Below, one piece after another: positions 43,757 through 52,836 of a stretch of DNA of 64,000 nt (position 1 is the first letter of the stretch; every line of letters starts with the position of its first letter). Below the pieces are notes generated by a model that saw nothing but the letters and a program-made list of their open reading frames with translations, did not search any database and had not been told where the DNA came from. The DNA lies in contig CAWIEF010000001.1 in assembly GCA_963835135.1 (NCBI GenBank), positions 294,189 to 358,188 of the forward strand, in the 5' to 3' direction. The position numbers were made by a program, and so were the translations under genes. This DNA comes from JAVVHH01 sp963835135 (GTDB lineage Bacteria; Pseudomonadota; Alphaproteobacteria; Acetobacterales; Acetobacteraceae).

Positions 43757-43960
43757 GTGTTCGAAGTGGCGGTTAATCCGGCGAAGTTCCTCCGCGAAGT
43801 GCGGCTCGAAGTCAGCAAGATCACCTGGCCCTCCCGCAAGGAGACCATGGTGACGACGGGGCTCGTGTTCGCGCTGTCCGGCATAGCCGCGGTTCTGCTG
43901 TTCGCGGCCGACCAGTTGATCGGCATCGGTGTGCGCGCCTTGTTCGGGGTGGGGTCGTAG
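43757..43960 (+). CDS. secE: Preprotein translocase subunit SecE
   Basis: A 67-residue single-pass form of SecE. The amphipathic segment REVRLEVSKITWPSRKETM precedes one membrane helix (GLVFALSGIAAVLLFAA). It clamps the SecY channel. GTG 43757 is the most likely start; GTG 43766 would remove three residues. It is followed nine bases later by nusG. Confidence 0.93.
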   Translation: MFEVAVNPAKFLREVRLEVSKITWPSRKETMVTTGLVFALSGIAAVLLFAADQLIGIGVRALFGVGS

Positions 43961-43969
43961 GAAAAAGTT

Positions 43970-44500
43970 ATGGCCAAGCGTTGGTATGTCGTGCACGTCT
44001 ATTCCGGCTTCGAGAAGAAGATCGCTCAGCAGGTCAAGGAACAGGCGGCCCAGAAAGGCCTGGCCGACCTTGTTGACGAAGTGCTGGTGCCGTCCGAGGA
44101 CGTCGTCGAAGTCCGCCGCGGCCAAAAGATCAACACCGAGCGAAAGTTCTTCCCCGGCTACGTGCTGGTGAAGATGGAGATGACCGACGATACGTGGCAT
44201 CTGATCAAGGATACGCCGAAGGTCACCGGCTTCCTCGGCACCAAGACCCGGCCCTCGCCGATCCCGGAATCCGAGGCCGAACGCATGCTCAAACAATCCG
44301 CCGAGGGCGTCGAGCGGACGCGTCCGGCCGTCCTGTTCGAGGTGGGCGAGCAGATCCGCGTGGCCGACGGCCCGTTCACCAGCTTTAATGGCGTGGTCGA
44401 AGAGATCGATGAAGAAAAGGGCCGCGTGAAGGTCAGCGTGTCGATCTTCGGGCGCTCGACCCCGGTCGAGCTGGAATACGCCCAAGTCGAGAAGGTCTAG
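43970..44500 (+). CDS. nusG: Transcription termination/antitermination protein NusG
   Basis: A 176-residue NusG of standard length. The N-terminal domain begins RWYVVHVYSGFEKK, and PGYVLV is conserved. The C-terminal KOW domain has VADGPFTSFNGVVEEIDEEKGR. It binds RNA polymerase and couples it to Rho or ribosomes. Unusually, no ribosomal protein gene follows; a convergent FemAB/GNAT-like gene overlaps its end by four bases. Confidence 0.96.
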   Translation: MAKRWYVVHVYSGFEKKIAQQVKEQAAQKGLADLVDEVLVPSEDVVEVRRGQKINTERKFFPGYVLVKMEMTDDTWHLIKDTPKVTGFLGTKTRPSPIPESEAERMLKQSAEGVERTRPAVLFEVGEQIRVADGPFTSFNGVVEEIDEEKGRVKVSVSIFGRSTPVELEYAQVEKV

Positions 44501-45492
44501 GCGCTCGGGAGCACCGCTGCGCGGACGAGCCGGCCCAGCGACGACTCGGCGCCGGCAAACGCGAACGGACTGGCCGCGAGATAGCCGGCGAGCGTGCGGC
44601 GGACCAGGAGCAGCTCCTCCAGCGGCTGCCGCAGGCAAGCATGCTGCAGGACGCTGCTGCACCCATGCACGAAGACCAACTCCGCGCAGCCACGTTCGAT
44701 GAGCCACTCGATCAGATAGGCACGGTTGAGCAGCGACGGGCTGAGCGTATTGAACGCCGGGTTGTTGAGCTGGTAGAGCAGGCAGGCCGAGCCAGGCTCG
44801 CCGAAATAGCCGCAAGTATAGCTGACGATCTCGCCGCCGGGTGCACGGACGACGCTGCGGAACGGCCGGCCGGTCCTCTCCACATAGGCCTCGAGCCGGC
44901 GCGAGAGCGAGACCGCGATGCCCTTCGGCCGGGTCTGCCGGCCCAGCGCGGCACGGTCGCTGCTGGAGATCAATGCCGGGCCGGTCGACGTCTCGACGGT
45001 GAGCCCAGCCTCGACCGCCATCTTGCGCACATGGCGGATGTTGCGCCTGGTGTGCCGGCCGAAAGCGGCCAGCGTGTCCTCATACGTCGGCTTGAGCGGC
45101 AATAGGTCGCGCGCGCCGGCCGCGCGCTGGACGACGATCCAGGATGGGAGCCGCTCGGTCTGCACCTGACCCGCGACCGCCTGTTCGGGCGCCGTGCGGG
45201 TGATCTTGAGCAGGGTGGCCCCGATCTCCCCGGCGAACTCCTTCAACCGAGGAACCGGGGCCGGCCCGGTCGCCCCGAGCAGCACGCCCTCATGCAGCCC
45301 GGTCGAAAACCCGAACATCTTGTAGGCGAATGACAGCAATAGCCCGTCACCGACATCGGAGCGGTCGAACGGTCCGATGCCGAACTTGGCGTGCGTATAG
45401 CCGAGCCTTGCCGTCAAGATGCGCTCATCCGCCGTAGACGTGCCGGCGGCGCACGTGATGCCCGGGTGGACTGTCATCGCTTCGGAGCACAT
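44497..45492 (-). CDS. FemAB/GNAT-like N-acyltransferase, function unknown
   Basis: A 331-residue soluble protein. The middle segment YEDTLAAFGRHTRRNIRHVR resembles the BioF2/FemAB-type acetyltransferase group, in which lysine/arginine-rich helices bind the donor. A later ACLLYQLNNPAF...NRAYLIEWLIERGC stretch supports a second GNAT-like half. Targets could be peptidoglycan, lipids or exopolysaccharide. ATG 45492 or ATG 45477 could be the start. The position after nusG suggests insertion into the usual ribosomal cluster. Confidence 0.6.
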   Translation of the reverse strand: MCSEAMTVHPGITCAAGTSTADERILTARLGYTHAKFGIGPFDRSDVGDGLLLSFAYKMFGFSTGLHEGVLLGATGPAPVPRLKEFAGEIGATLLKITRTAPEQAVAGQVQTERLPSWIVVQRAAGARDLLPLKPTYEDTLAAFGRHTRRNIRHVRKMAVEAGLTVETSTGPALISSSDRAALGRQTRPKGIAVSLSRRLEAYVERTGRPFRSVVRAPGGEIVSYTCGYFGEPGSACLLYQLNNPAFNTLSPSLLNRAYLIEWLIERGCAELVFVHGCSSVLQHACLRQPLEELLLVRRTLAGYLAASPFAFAGAESSLGRLVRAAVLPSA

Positions 45493-45653
45493 GGGCGGGT
45501 CAGGGCGGAAGGACGCACGACGACATCTTTTTCCGGACGATAGTTAATGTCACGTCACAGCGCTATGAAGAAAGTTCGCGAACTTACCCTGGCAAGCGGT
45601 ACTCACCTGCATGACGCTTTGGTTTCGCGACATGGACGTCATTGGAGACACTG

Positions 45654-47873
45654 TCACAAGAACGAGATTGGATCGACGTCGACATCGATCCGAGCCGTTC
45701 CGGACGGGCGTATCCCCGCCAGCCATTGGCGCACGATGGGCTGCACCGCCACATCCCGCCGCGTCTTGAGCAACAGGCGGCGGCGATGACGTCCGCGCAA
45801 GATGGCGAAGGGCGCCGGCGCCGGGCCGAGCACCGTGAGGCCGTCGCCCCGCGGCGCGGCCCGCCCGACGTCGCGCGCCAACTCGTCTGCGGCCTGTGCC
45901 GTATCGGCGCTGATAATGAGTGCGGCCAACCGGCCGAAGGGGGGCCAACCGCCCGGACGGCGGATCTCTGCCTCCGTCTGCATGAACCCGGCCAGATCAC
46001 CCTCGATGAGCGCCTGCATCACCGGATGGTCGGGGCTGAACGTCTGCAGCAGCACGCGCCCGGGCGCCTCGGCGCGGCCTGCCCGCCCCGCAACCTGATG
46101 CAGCAGCTGCACCGTCCGCTCCGCCGCCCGAAGGTCGCCGCCGGCCAGCCCCAGGTCGGCGTCAACCACCCCCACCAGCGTGAGATGCGGGAAGTGCCAA
46201 CCCTTCGCGACGATCTGCGTTCCGATGATGAGATCGACCTCGCGGTTCTCGATGCGGCGGGCCGCTTCGGCAGCCGCGTGCGGTCCGGTCAGCGTGTCGC
46301 TTGCCATCACCAGCAGCCGCGCCTCCGGGAACACCGACGCGGCCTCCTCGGTGATCCGCTCCACGCCCGGACCGATGGGCACGAGGCTGTGCGGCGCGTC
46401 GCAGGACGGGCAGGTCGGCGGGATCGGCTCGGTATGGCCGCAGTGATGGCACGCCAAGGCCCGCCGCGCCCGGTGCTCGACCAGCCACGCGGTGCAGTTC
46501 GGGCACTGCATCCTGTGTCCACAGGTCCGGCACAGCGTCAGCGGCGCGTAGCCCCGACGGTTCAGGAACAGCATCGCCTGCTCGCCCCGCGCGAAGGTGG
46601 CGTGCGCCGCCTCGACCAGTTTGGGCGACAGGAAATGCCCCCGCTCCGGCGGAAAATCGCGCAAGTCGATCGCCTCGACCGCCGGCAGGCTCGCTCCGCC
46701 ATGCCGCGCCTCAAGCGTCACTCGCCCATATCGCCCGACCTCGACATTGGCCAGCGTCTCCAAGCTCGGCGTCGCCGACACCAGCACCGCCGGCGCGTCC
46801 GACAACCGGGCCCGCACCACCGCCATGTCGCGCGCGTGGTAGACGACCCCGTCTTCCTGCTTGAATGCCGTCTCGTGCTCCTCGTCGACCACGATCAGGC
46901 CGAGATCCGGAAACGGCAGGAACAGCGCCGACCGCGCGCCGACCACCACCGGCGCCAGGCCCTCCGCCACCGCCCGCCACGTGATCCGGCGTGTGCGCGA
47001 TCCTAGGTCCGAGTGCCACACGGCCGGCGCCACCCCGAACCGCCGCTCGAACCGCTCCAGCCATTGCGACGACAGCGCGATCTCCGGCAGCAGCACCAAG
47101 GCCTGCCGCCCCGCCTGCAGGCTGGCGGCAACCGCCTCCAGATAGACTTCCGTCTTGCCCGACCCGGTCACTCCATCCAGCAGCGTCACCCCGAACGCCC
47201 GCGCGGCCACCGCCTCGCGCAGCGCCTGCCCCGCGGCCGCCTGAGCCGCGGACAGCACGGGGCCGGCGCGGTCCGGGTCGGGGCGGTCGAATGGCGGCTG
47301 CGCCAGCAGCAGCGCCGGTTCCAGCAGCCCGGCCTGCGCCATGCCGCGCACCACCCCCGTGCTCACCCCGGCCTGCCGCGCCAAGTCGCCGGTGCTCCGC
47401 GGCACGCCGTCGACCAGTGCCTGCGCCACTTTCGCCCGTGCTTTGGTCAGGTCCCGCGCGCCGGGCCGCAGCCGCCAGCCGGCCGGAGGCGTCTGCGGCT
47501 GTAGGGCGTTGACCCGCAGCGCCATGGCCAGCACCTCGCCGGGCATCGCCAGCGTGTAGGCCGCCACCCAATCCACGAAGCGCCGCAGCGACGCCGGCAT
47601 CGGCAGCACGTCCAGCACCGCGGTGATCGGCTTCAGCTTCGCGTCCTCGACGCTGGCGTCCGGCGCGCCGTCCCACACGACGCCGACCTCCTCGCGCCGG
47701 TTGAGCGGGACCATCACGACGTCGCCCGGCTCGGGCTCCTGCCCCTCCCCCACGGCGTAGTCGAACGGACCCCGGAATGGACGCGGGAGCAGAACGGGAA
47801 CGCGCTTCCGAGGCGGCGCATCACCGAGTAGGCTCCGCGTGACTGTTCCCGGTCCTGGGCGGAGAAAGACCAT
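45654..47873 (-). CDS. priA: Primosomal protein N' (replication restart helicase PriA)
   Basis: A 739-residue superfamily 2 helicase. Walker A is GVTGSGKTEVYLEA, the DEEH box is IVVDEEHE, and the zinc-binding region has four CxxC pairs (CRTCGHRMQCPNC and CHHCGHTEPIPPTCPSC). It reloads the replisome at stalled forks. ATG 47873 gives a normal N-terminus. That start lies 35 bases inside the divergent DUF484 gene if the latter starts at GTG 47839. Confidence 0.95.
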   Translation of the reverse strand: MVFLRPGPGTVTRSLLGDAPPRKRVPVLLPRPFRGPFDYAVGEGQEPEPGDVVMVPLNRREEVGVVWDGAPDASVEDAKLKPITAVLDVLPMPASLRRFVDWVAAYTLAMPGEVLAMALRVNALQPQTPPAGWRLRPGARDLTKARAKVAQALVDGVPRSTGDLARQAGVSTGVVRGMAQAGLLEPALLLAQPPFDRPDPDRAGPVLSAAQAAAGQALREAVAARAFGVTLLDGVTGSGKTEVYLEAVAASLQAGRQALVLLPEIALSSQWLERFERRFGVAPAVWHSDLGSRTRRITWRAVAEGLAPVVVGARSALFLPFPDLGLIVVDEEHETAFKQEDGVVYHARDMAVVRARLSDAPAVLVSATPSLETLANVEVGRYGRVTLEARHGGASLPAVEAIDLRDFPPERGHFLSPKLVEAAHATFARGEQAMLFLNRRGYAPLTLCRTCGHRMQCPNCTAWLVEHRARRALACHHCGHTEPIPPTCPSCDAPHSLVPIGPGVERITEEAASVFPEARLLVMASDTLTGPHAAAEAARRIENREVDLIIGTQIVAKGWHFPHLTLVGVVDADLGLAGGDLRAAERTVQLLHQVAGRAGRAEAPGRVLLQTFSPDHPVMQALIEGDLAGFMQTEAEIRRPGGWPPFGRLAALIISADTAQAADELARDVGRAAPRGDGLTVLGPAPAPFAILRGRHRRRLLLKTRRDVAVQPIVRQWLAGIRPSGTARIDVDVDPISFL

Positions 47874-48516
47874 AATCCTGGATGACGCAGCGCTGGCACG
47901 ATTGCAACGGGAGGCGCCCGACGAGGATGGCGATCGCCTGATTGCCGCTTTCCTGCGCGCCAACCCCGGCTGGCTCGCCGCGCATCCTGAGCTCTATGCC
48001 GTGCTCGATCCACCGCGCCGGCTGCATGGGGAAGCCATGGCCGACCACATGGTCGCCATCATCGACCAGGCGCGGCGGCACGGCAACGATGCCGCCGCGG
48101 GTCGCCGCGCTGCCGAGGGGTTCACCCAACTGGTGCAGGACGCGGTCCTCGCCCTGATGCGCGCCTCCGACCCGGCCTGGTGCCTACAGAACGACGTTCC
48201 GGGCCTGCTGCGCGTCGAAAGCGTGCGGCTGTCCGTCGAGGGCGGTCTGGCGGGCGCGGCGACGATCGAGGCCGGCATGGTCGATGCCGTGCTCGGCCAA
48301 CGGTTCGCACTGGTTCGCGACGCGGGACACGACAGGGTGTTGCACGGCGAGGCGGGCCCATTGACGGCCCGCGAGGCGCTGATCCGCGTGCCGCTCGCCT
48401 CCGCTCCGGCCCTGCTCGCGATTTCCGCGCGCGATCCGTCCGGGCTCGATGGGGCTAGCACGCAGGCGCTCGTGTTCCTCGGCCAAGCCGCGGCCGCCGC
48501 GCTCGAACGCGCGTGA
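47839..48516 (+). CDS. DUF484-family (GAF-like) protein
   Basis: A 225-residue protein of the DUF484 group, usually next to xerC. The N-terminal AAFLRANPGWLAAHPELYAVLDPP is the family hallmark, followed by a GAF-like sensory fold. Function is unknown. GTG 47839 is the longest start; a TTG near 47905 would avoid overlap with priA. The stop overlaps xerC as GTGA, so the two are co-translated. Confidence 0.85.
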   Translation: MTVPGPGRRKTIILDDAALARLQREAPDEDGDRLIAAFLRANPGWLAAHPELYAVLDPPRRLHGEAMADHMVAIIDQARRHGNDAAAGRRAAEGFTQLVQDAVLALMRASDPAWCLQNDVPGLLRVESVRLSVEGGLAGAATIEAGMVDAVLGQRFALVRDAGHDRVLHGEAGPLTAREALIRVPLASAPALLAISARDPSGLDGASTQALVFLGQAAAAALERA

Positions 48517-49418
48517 CGGCGCGGGAGGCCGTCCAGACCTATCTCGACTGGATGTTGCGCGAGCGCCGCGCCGCCGCGCTGACCGTCAACGCCTACCAGA
48601 CCGACCTTGGCGGCTTCCTGGCCTTCCTGACCGACCATCTGGCGCACGAGCCGACGCTCGCCGACCTGGCCGGCCTCGGGCAGGCGGACCTCCGGGCCTG
48701 GCTCGCCGCCCAAGCGGCTACTGGGACGACGAACGCCACCCGCGCCCGCCATCTCTCGGCCGTGCGCAGCCTGTTTGCTTACCTCGCCCGCCACCACGGG
48801 ATAACCAACCCGGCAGCCTCACTGCTCGGCCGTCCCCGCGTCCGAGCGCCCGCACCGAGGGCTCTCACGCCCGCGCAAGCGACCGGCCTGGTCGAGGCGA
48901 TCGGCGCCGAACACGCCGACCCGCGCTGGCAGGCACGCGACACCGCGCTGTTCACACTATTGTATGGCGCCGGGTTACGGATCGCCGAGGCGCTCTCGCT
49001 CGACGTGGGCGCGGTGGAAACGGCCACCGGCCTGCGTGTGCTCGGCAAGGGCAGCAAGGAGCGCATCGTGCCGATGCTTCCCGCGGTGCGTCAGGCGCTG
49101 GCGGACTGGATACGGCTGCACCCATCCGGAACCAAGGACGCGCCGCTGTTCATCGGCGCGCGTGGTGCCCGCCTCGATGCGGCGGTCGCGCGCAAGACGA
49201 TGCGCGACTACCGCCGGGCGGCGGGGCTGCCCGAACACGCGTCACCGCATGCCCTGCGGCACAGCTTCGCGACACACCTGCTCGCGGGTGGCGCGGATCT
49301 CCGCTCCATCCAGGAGTTGCTGGGCCATGCCAGCCTATCGACCACGCAGCGGTACACCTCGGTCGACGCGGCGGGTTTGCGGGAGGTTTGGTCCCGCACC
49401 CATCCGCGCCAGGACTGA
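48513..49418 (+). CDS. xerC: Tyrosine recombinase XerC
   Basis: A 301-residue tyrosine recombinase with an N-terminal SAM-like DNA-binding domain and all catalytic residues: Arg in GAGLRIAE, Lys near GKGSKERIVP, HALRHS, the LLGHASLSTT histidine and the RYT tyrosine. With XerD it resolves chromosome dimers. The location after a DUF484 gene is the housekeeping arrangement and argues against a phage or integron integrase. Confidence 0.93.
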   Translation: MTAREAVQTYLDWMLRERRAAALTVNAYQTDLGGFLAFLTDHLAHEPTLADLAGLGQADLRAWLAAQAATGTTNATRARHLSAVRSLFAYLARHHGITNPAASLLGRPRVRAPAPRALTPAQATGLVEAIGAEHADPRWQARDTALFTLLYGAGLRIAEALSLDVGAVETATGLRVLGKGSKERIVPMLPAVRQALADWIRLHPSGTKDAPLFIGARGARLDAAVARKTMRDYRRAAGLPEHASPHALRHSFATHLLAGGADLRSIQELLGHASLSTTQRYTSVDAAGLREVWSRTHPRQD

Positions 49419-49610
49419 CTAGTCCTGAGGCTTGACGCTGGTGTTCTCGGCCTCCTCGAGATCGTGCACGACTTCTTCGACCGCTTCCGGGTCGAGCGCC
49501 TTGGCCTTCTGCACCAGCTTGGCCGCAGCCTTCTCGTCGCCCTCGACCAGGGCGTCGAGCGCCTGCTCGGTCAGGTCCAATGCCTTATCATGCTTGTCGT
49601 CGGACATCAT
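49419..49610 (-). CDS. Small acidic alpha-helical protein, unknown function
   Basis: A 63-residue very acidic protein with two predicted amphipathic helices (ALDLTEQALDALVEGDEKAAAKLVQKA and the following EEVVHDLEEAE region). The shape recalls a TPR-like repeat pair. GAGGAGAG precedes two adjacent ATGs, and the second (49607) has better spacing. It starts one base after the convergent xerC stop. I do not recognise a family. Confidence 0.7.
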   Translation of the reverse strand: MMSDDKHDKALDLTEQALDALVEGDEKAAAKLVQKAKALDPEAVEEVVHDLEEAENTSVKPQD

Positions 49611-49849
49611 GCTCTCCTCTGCTTCGATAACAGAGCGCAGCCGGCGCAGTTAGGTTCAGTCCAGTATAGGAACGATTATCTCGCTATGGAGCAAGCAGAC
49701 CGGTTCGGTATCGGTATGAGTTGCAGCTCGGACACAAGTACACTGCTAACAAACACGTGAACGGGATTGCTGCAGCATTTGTTGCTCATTGACTTTAACG
49801 TTATCTCACTAGGAAGCGTCCCGCCGAGGATGCACGACAGGAGGAAACG

Positions 49850-51094
49850 ATGGGTTCTGTGACACGCAGGCTTCTTCTTGCGAGCGCCATGGCGTTCGGG
49901 CTCCCCTGGAGCGCGTCCGCAACCACTTATGCCCTGAGCACCACGATCCCGATCCCGGGGAGCACGCTGGGTTCGTTCGACATCAGCTATGTCGATTCGG
50001 TCACCGGCATCTACTACCTCGCGGATCGGACCGATGCGAGCGTCGACATCATCAACGGCGCGAACAACCAATTCCTGGGCAAGGCGGGCGGCTTCGTCGG
50101 CGCTGTGACCATTCCTCCCAGCACGACGGTCTCCACGGCCCGGTCGGGCCCAGACGGCGTAGTGGTCGTCAACAATGGCACCACGGCGACCCTGTATGCC
50201 GGTGACGGGGGGAGCACGCTGCGCTCGTTCAACGTGACGAACCCATCCAATCCGATCGCCGGCGGTACGGTCTATACGGGCGGCGCCCCGTTCCGGGTGG
50301 ACGAGATGGCCTACTCGCCCCTGAACCAACAGCTCTTCGTCGCCAACAACGCGAATTCGCCGGCGTTCGGGTCGCTCATCAGCACGTCGACAGCGCTTGC
50401 CCCGGCCCTGACCACCAGCCCGGTTCTCGTGCCGGCCCAGATCCCTGCTGGGGGACTGGAGCAACCTGTTTGGGATCCGGCGACCAAGACCTACTTCGTC
50501 TCCGTCCCCAATTTCGCCAACAACGACGCCGGCGGCGTGCAGGAGTTCGACAGTGCCGGTAAAGCCCTGCGGACCTACAATTTCTCCAACATGGGCATCG
50601 CGGCCTGCGGATCCGCCGGTTTGGCGCTCGGGGCCAGCGGCAACTTGGTGGTCGGCTGCTCGGCCACGGGGTCGCAGACGATCGTGCTGAACCCGTCCGG
50701 CACCGGTTCTATCGTCGCCAACCTGAAAGCGGTCTCCGGCTCGGACGAGCTTTGGTATGACGAGGCGAACGGCAACTATTATGTCACCGGCGTGAACGCA
50801 GCCGGTGACCGGGTCATCGACGTGTTCAGCGACGCGAGCTATGCGCTCCTGCAATCGATCGACCTGACCTCGCTCGGCGCCGGAAAGAGCAACCTTCACT
50901 CCGTCGCCGTCGACGTGCTGAACGGCAACATCTTCGTCCCGCTCACTGGCACGAGCGACGACACCCTATGCCCTGGCGGTTGCGTCGCGGTCTTCGCCGA
51001 GGTTCCGGAGCCGGCATCGTTGCCGGTCCTGGTGGTCGCTCTGACCGGTCTGGCCGGCTTGGCCGGCTGGCGGCGGTTCGGTCGGGAAGGCTGA
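49850..51094 (+). CDS. PEP-CTERM exported beta-propeller-like protein
   Basis: A 414-residue secreted protein. It has an N-terminal signal (TRRLLLASAMAFGLPWSASA), a body of repeating strand-rich blades with FDISYVDS, EMAYSPLNQQLFVAN and VAVDVLNGNIFVP segments, and a C-terminal sorting tag: VPEPAS, a hydrophobic helix and a basic end. PEP-CTERM proteins are processed by an exosortase, which is not in this window. AGGAGGAAACG precedes the ATG. The upstream gap (49611-49849) is unusually AT-rich and probably holds its promoter. Confidence 0.9.
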   Translation: MGSVTRRLLLASAMAFGLPWSASATTYALSTTIPIPGSTLGSFDISYVDSVTGIYYLADRTDASVDIINGANNQFLGKAGGFVGAVTIPPSTTVSTARSGPDGVVVVNNGTTATLYAGDGGSTLRSFNVTNPSNPIAGGTVYTGGAPFRVDEMAYSPLNQQLFVANNANSPAFGSLISTSTALAPALTTSPVLVPAQIPAGGLEQPVWDPATKTYFVSVPNFANNDAGGVQEFDSAGKALRTYNFSNMGIAACGSAGLALGASGNLVVGCSATGSQTIVLNPSGTGSIVANLKAVSGSDELWYDEANGNYYVTGVNAAGDRVIDVFSDASYALLQSIDLTSLGAGKSNLHSVAVDVLNGNIFVPLTGTSDDTLCPGGCVAVFAEVPEPASLPVLVVALTGLAGLAGWRRFGREG

Positions 51095-51105
51095 CGCTTC
51101 CGACC
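51080..51105 (+). terminator. Hairpin at the end of the PEP-CTERM gene
   Basis: GGTCGGGAAG and CTTCCGACC form a nine-base-pair stem with one bulged G and a seven-base loop that contains the stop codon. There is no T-run, so it may be a weak or bidirectional terminator between the converging PEP-CTERM and pdxJ genes. Confidence 0.35.
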
Positions 51106-51148
51106 CCGCCCAAGCGTCCGATGTATAGATGGCGGCGCGCAGGCGCCG

Positions 51149-51880
51149 TCATCCCGTTCCGGACGATAAATCTCGAGCGGCCTGGATCAGCGCCTTCATC
51201 CGCTTGACCACGCCTGGCAGGCCGTCGAACACCGCCTGACCCATCAAGAAGTGACCGATGTTGAGTTCCTCGACCTCCGGAAATGCGGCAATCGGCCGGA
51301 CGTTGGCGTAGGTCAGGCCGTGGCCGGCATGGCATTCCAAGCCGAGGCGACGCAACTGCACCGCACCCGCATGCAACCGCTGCAATTCGCCCGCATGACC
51401 CTCGGCATAGGCGCCGGTGTGAAGTTCGACGACCTCCGCCCCGAGATGCGCCGCCGCCTCGAGTTGCGCCGGGTCGGGAGCTAGGAACAGCGAGACTCGG
51501 ATGCCGGCCTGGCGCAGCGCCGCAATCTTCGGGCCGAGCGATCCCGCCTGGTGGACGGCATCGAGACCGCCTTCCGTCGTCACCTCCTCGCGACGCTCCG
51601 GCACGATGCAGCAGGCCGCCGGGCGCAGCCGGAGCGCGATGCCGACCATCTCGTCGGTCGCCGCCATCTCGAAGTTGAGCCGGATCTCCGGCGACGAGGC
51701 GAGCCGTTCAAGGTCACCGTCGCGCACGTGCCGCCGGTCCTCCCGCAGGTGGGCGGTGATTCCGTCCGCCCCAGCGCCGACCGCGACCAGCGCGGCCGCG
51801 AACGGGTCCGGATGCGCGCCGCCACGCGCGTTGCGGATGGTGGCGACGTGATCGATGTTGACGCCTAGACGCGCGCTCAT
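51149..51880 (-). CDS. pdxJ: Pyridoxine 5'-phosphate synthase PdxJ
   Basis: A 243-residue TIM-barrel enzyme of standard length. The N-terminus LGVNIDHVATIRNARGG and the ITAHLREDRRHV segment are diagnostic. It joins 1-deoxyxylulose 5-phosphate with the PdxA product to make pyridoxine 5'-phosphate. ATGA overlap with pdxA, so the two final steps of the DXP-dependent route are co-translated. Confidence 0.96.
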   Translation of the reverse strand: MSARLGVNIDHVATIRNARGGAHPDPFAAALVAVGAGADGITAHLREDRRHVRDGDLERLASSPEIRLNFEMAATDEMVGIALRLRPAACCIVPERREEVTTEGGLDAVHQAGSLGPKIAALRQAGIRVSLFLAPDPAQLEAAAHLGAEVVELHTGAYAEGHAGELQRLHAGAVQLRRLGLECHAGHGLTYANVRPIAAFPEVEELNIGHFLMGQAVFDGLPGVVKRMKALIQAARDLSSGTG

Positions 51881-52836
51881 GCGGATGCTCCCATTCGGTC
51901 GGCCAGCCGGAGCGCCGCAATAAGGCTGCTCGGGTCGGCCACGCCTTTGCCGGCGATGTCGAACGCCGTTCCGTGATCAGGGGACGTGCGGATGATTGGC
52001 AGGCCGAGGGTGACGTTCACGCCGTTGACCATGTCGATGGTTTTGAGCGGGATCAGCGCCTGGTCGTGGTACATGCAGATCGCCACGTCGTAGCCCGCCC
52101 GTGCCGCCGGGGTGAACATCGTGTCGGGCGGGTAGGGCCCGCTCAGGTCGAGGCCGTCGGCGCGCAGCAGGTCCATCGCAGGGCCGATGATGGTCTGCTC
52201 CTCGGTTCCCATCGCGCCGCCCTCACCCGCATGCGGGTTCAGCCCGGCGATGCCGAGCCGGGGATGGCCGATCCCAAACTGCCGCTGCAACGACAGCGCG
52301 GTGATCCGGGCAGTGGTGACGATCAAATCGGTCGTGAGCCGCTCGAGCGCCGCTCGCAGGCCCAGATGCACCGTCACCGGCACGACGCGGAGATGGTCGT
52401 TGGCGAGCATCATGACGGGCATCGCGGCGCCGGTCAGCGCGCCGAGGAACTCGGTATGGCCGGGATGGGCGAACCCGGCTTCGTAGAGTGTGGCTTTGCT
52501 GATGGGGTTGGTCACGACACCCGCGGCCCGGCCGTTCTGTGCGAGGCGGACGGCGGCTTCGATGCTGGCGATCACGGCCGCCGCATTGGCCGGATCGGGC
52601 CGACCGGGGATGGCGGCGGCCTGGAGCTCGACGGGGAGCACCGGCAGGGCATTCCCGAAATCACCCTCCCCGATCGCGCCGACGATCTGGATCGGAACAT
52701 CCGGATCGATCTCCTTCAGCCGCCTGGGGTCGTCGAGCGCGGTGAAGAAAGGCCCCGACTGACGCAATACCGACCAGGCTTTCAGCGTCAACTCGCCGCC
52801 GATGCCGGCCGGGTCGCCCATCGTGAGCGCAAGCAT
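51877..52836 (-). CDS. pdxA: 4-hydroxythreonine-4-phosphate dehydrogenase PdxA
   Basis: A 319-residue metal- and NAD-dependent dehydrogenase. It starts with ALTMGDPAGIGGEL, and the metal site shows HPGHTEFLG, MYHDQALIPLK and TSPDHGTAFDIAG. It supplies the aminoketone substrate of PdxJ. ATG 52836 overlaps the stop of the OsmC gene. Confidence 0.96.
   Translation of the reverse strand: MLALTMGDPAGIGGELTLKAWSVLRQSGPFFTALDDPRRLKEIDPDVPIQIVGAIGEGDFGNALPVLPVELQAAAIPGRPDPANAAAVIASIEAAVRLAQNGRAAGVVTNPISKATLYEAGFAHPGHTEFLGALTGAAMPVMMLANDHLRVVPVTVHLGLRAALERLTTDLIVTTARITALSLQRQFGIGHPRLGIAGLNPHAGEGGAMGTEEQTIIGPAMDLLRADGLDLSGPYPPDTMFTPAARAGYDVAICMYHDQALIPLKTIDMVNGVNVTLGLPIIRTSPDHGTAFDIAGKGVADPSSLIAALRLADRMGASA

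Noticed and set aside
43747..43776. Nine-codon open frame (starting ATG 43747) between tRNA-Trp and secE as a leader peptide
   Set aside because: It is too short, has no attenuator-like codons or hairpin, and overlaps the secE start.
48513..49418. Integrase of a mobile element
   Set aside because: It pairs with a DUF484 gene and priA in the housekeeping arrangement, and no attachment-site duplication or cargo is visible.
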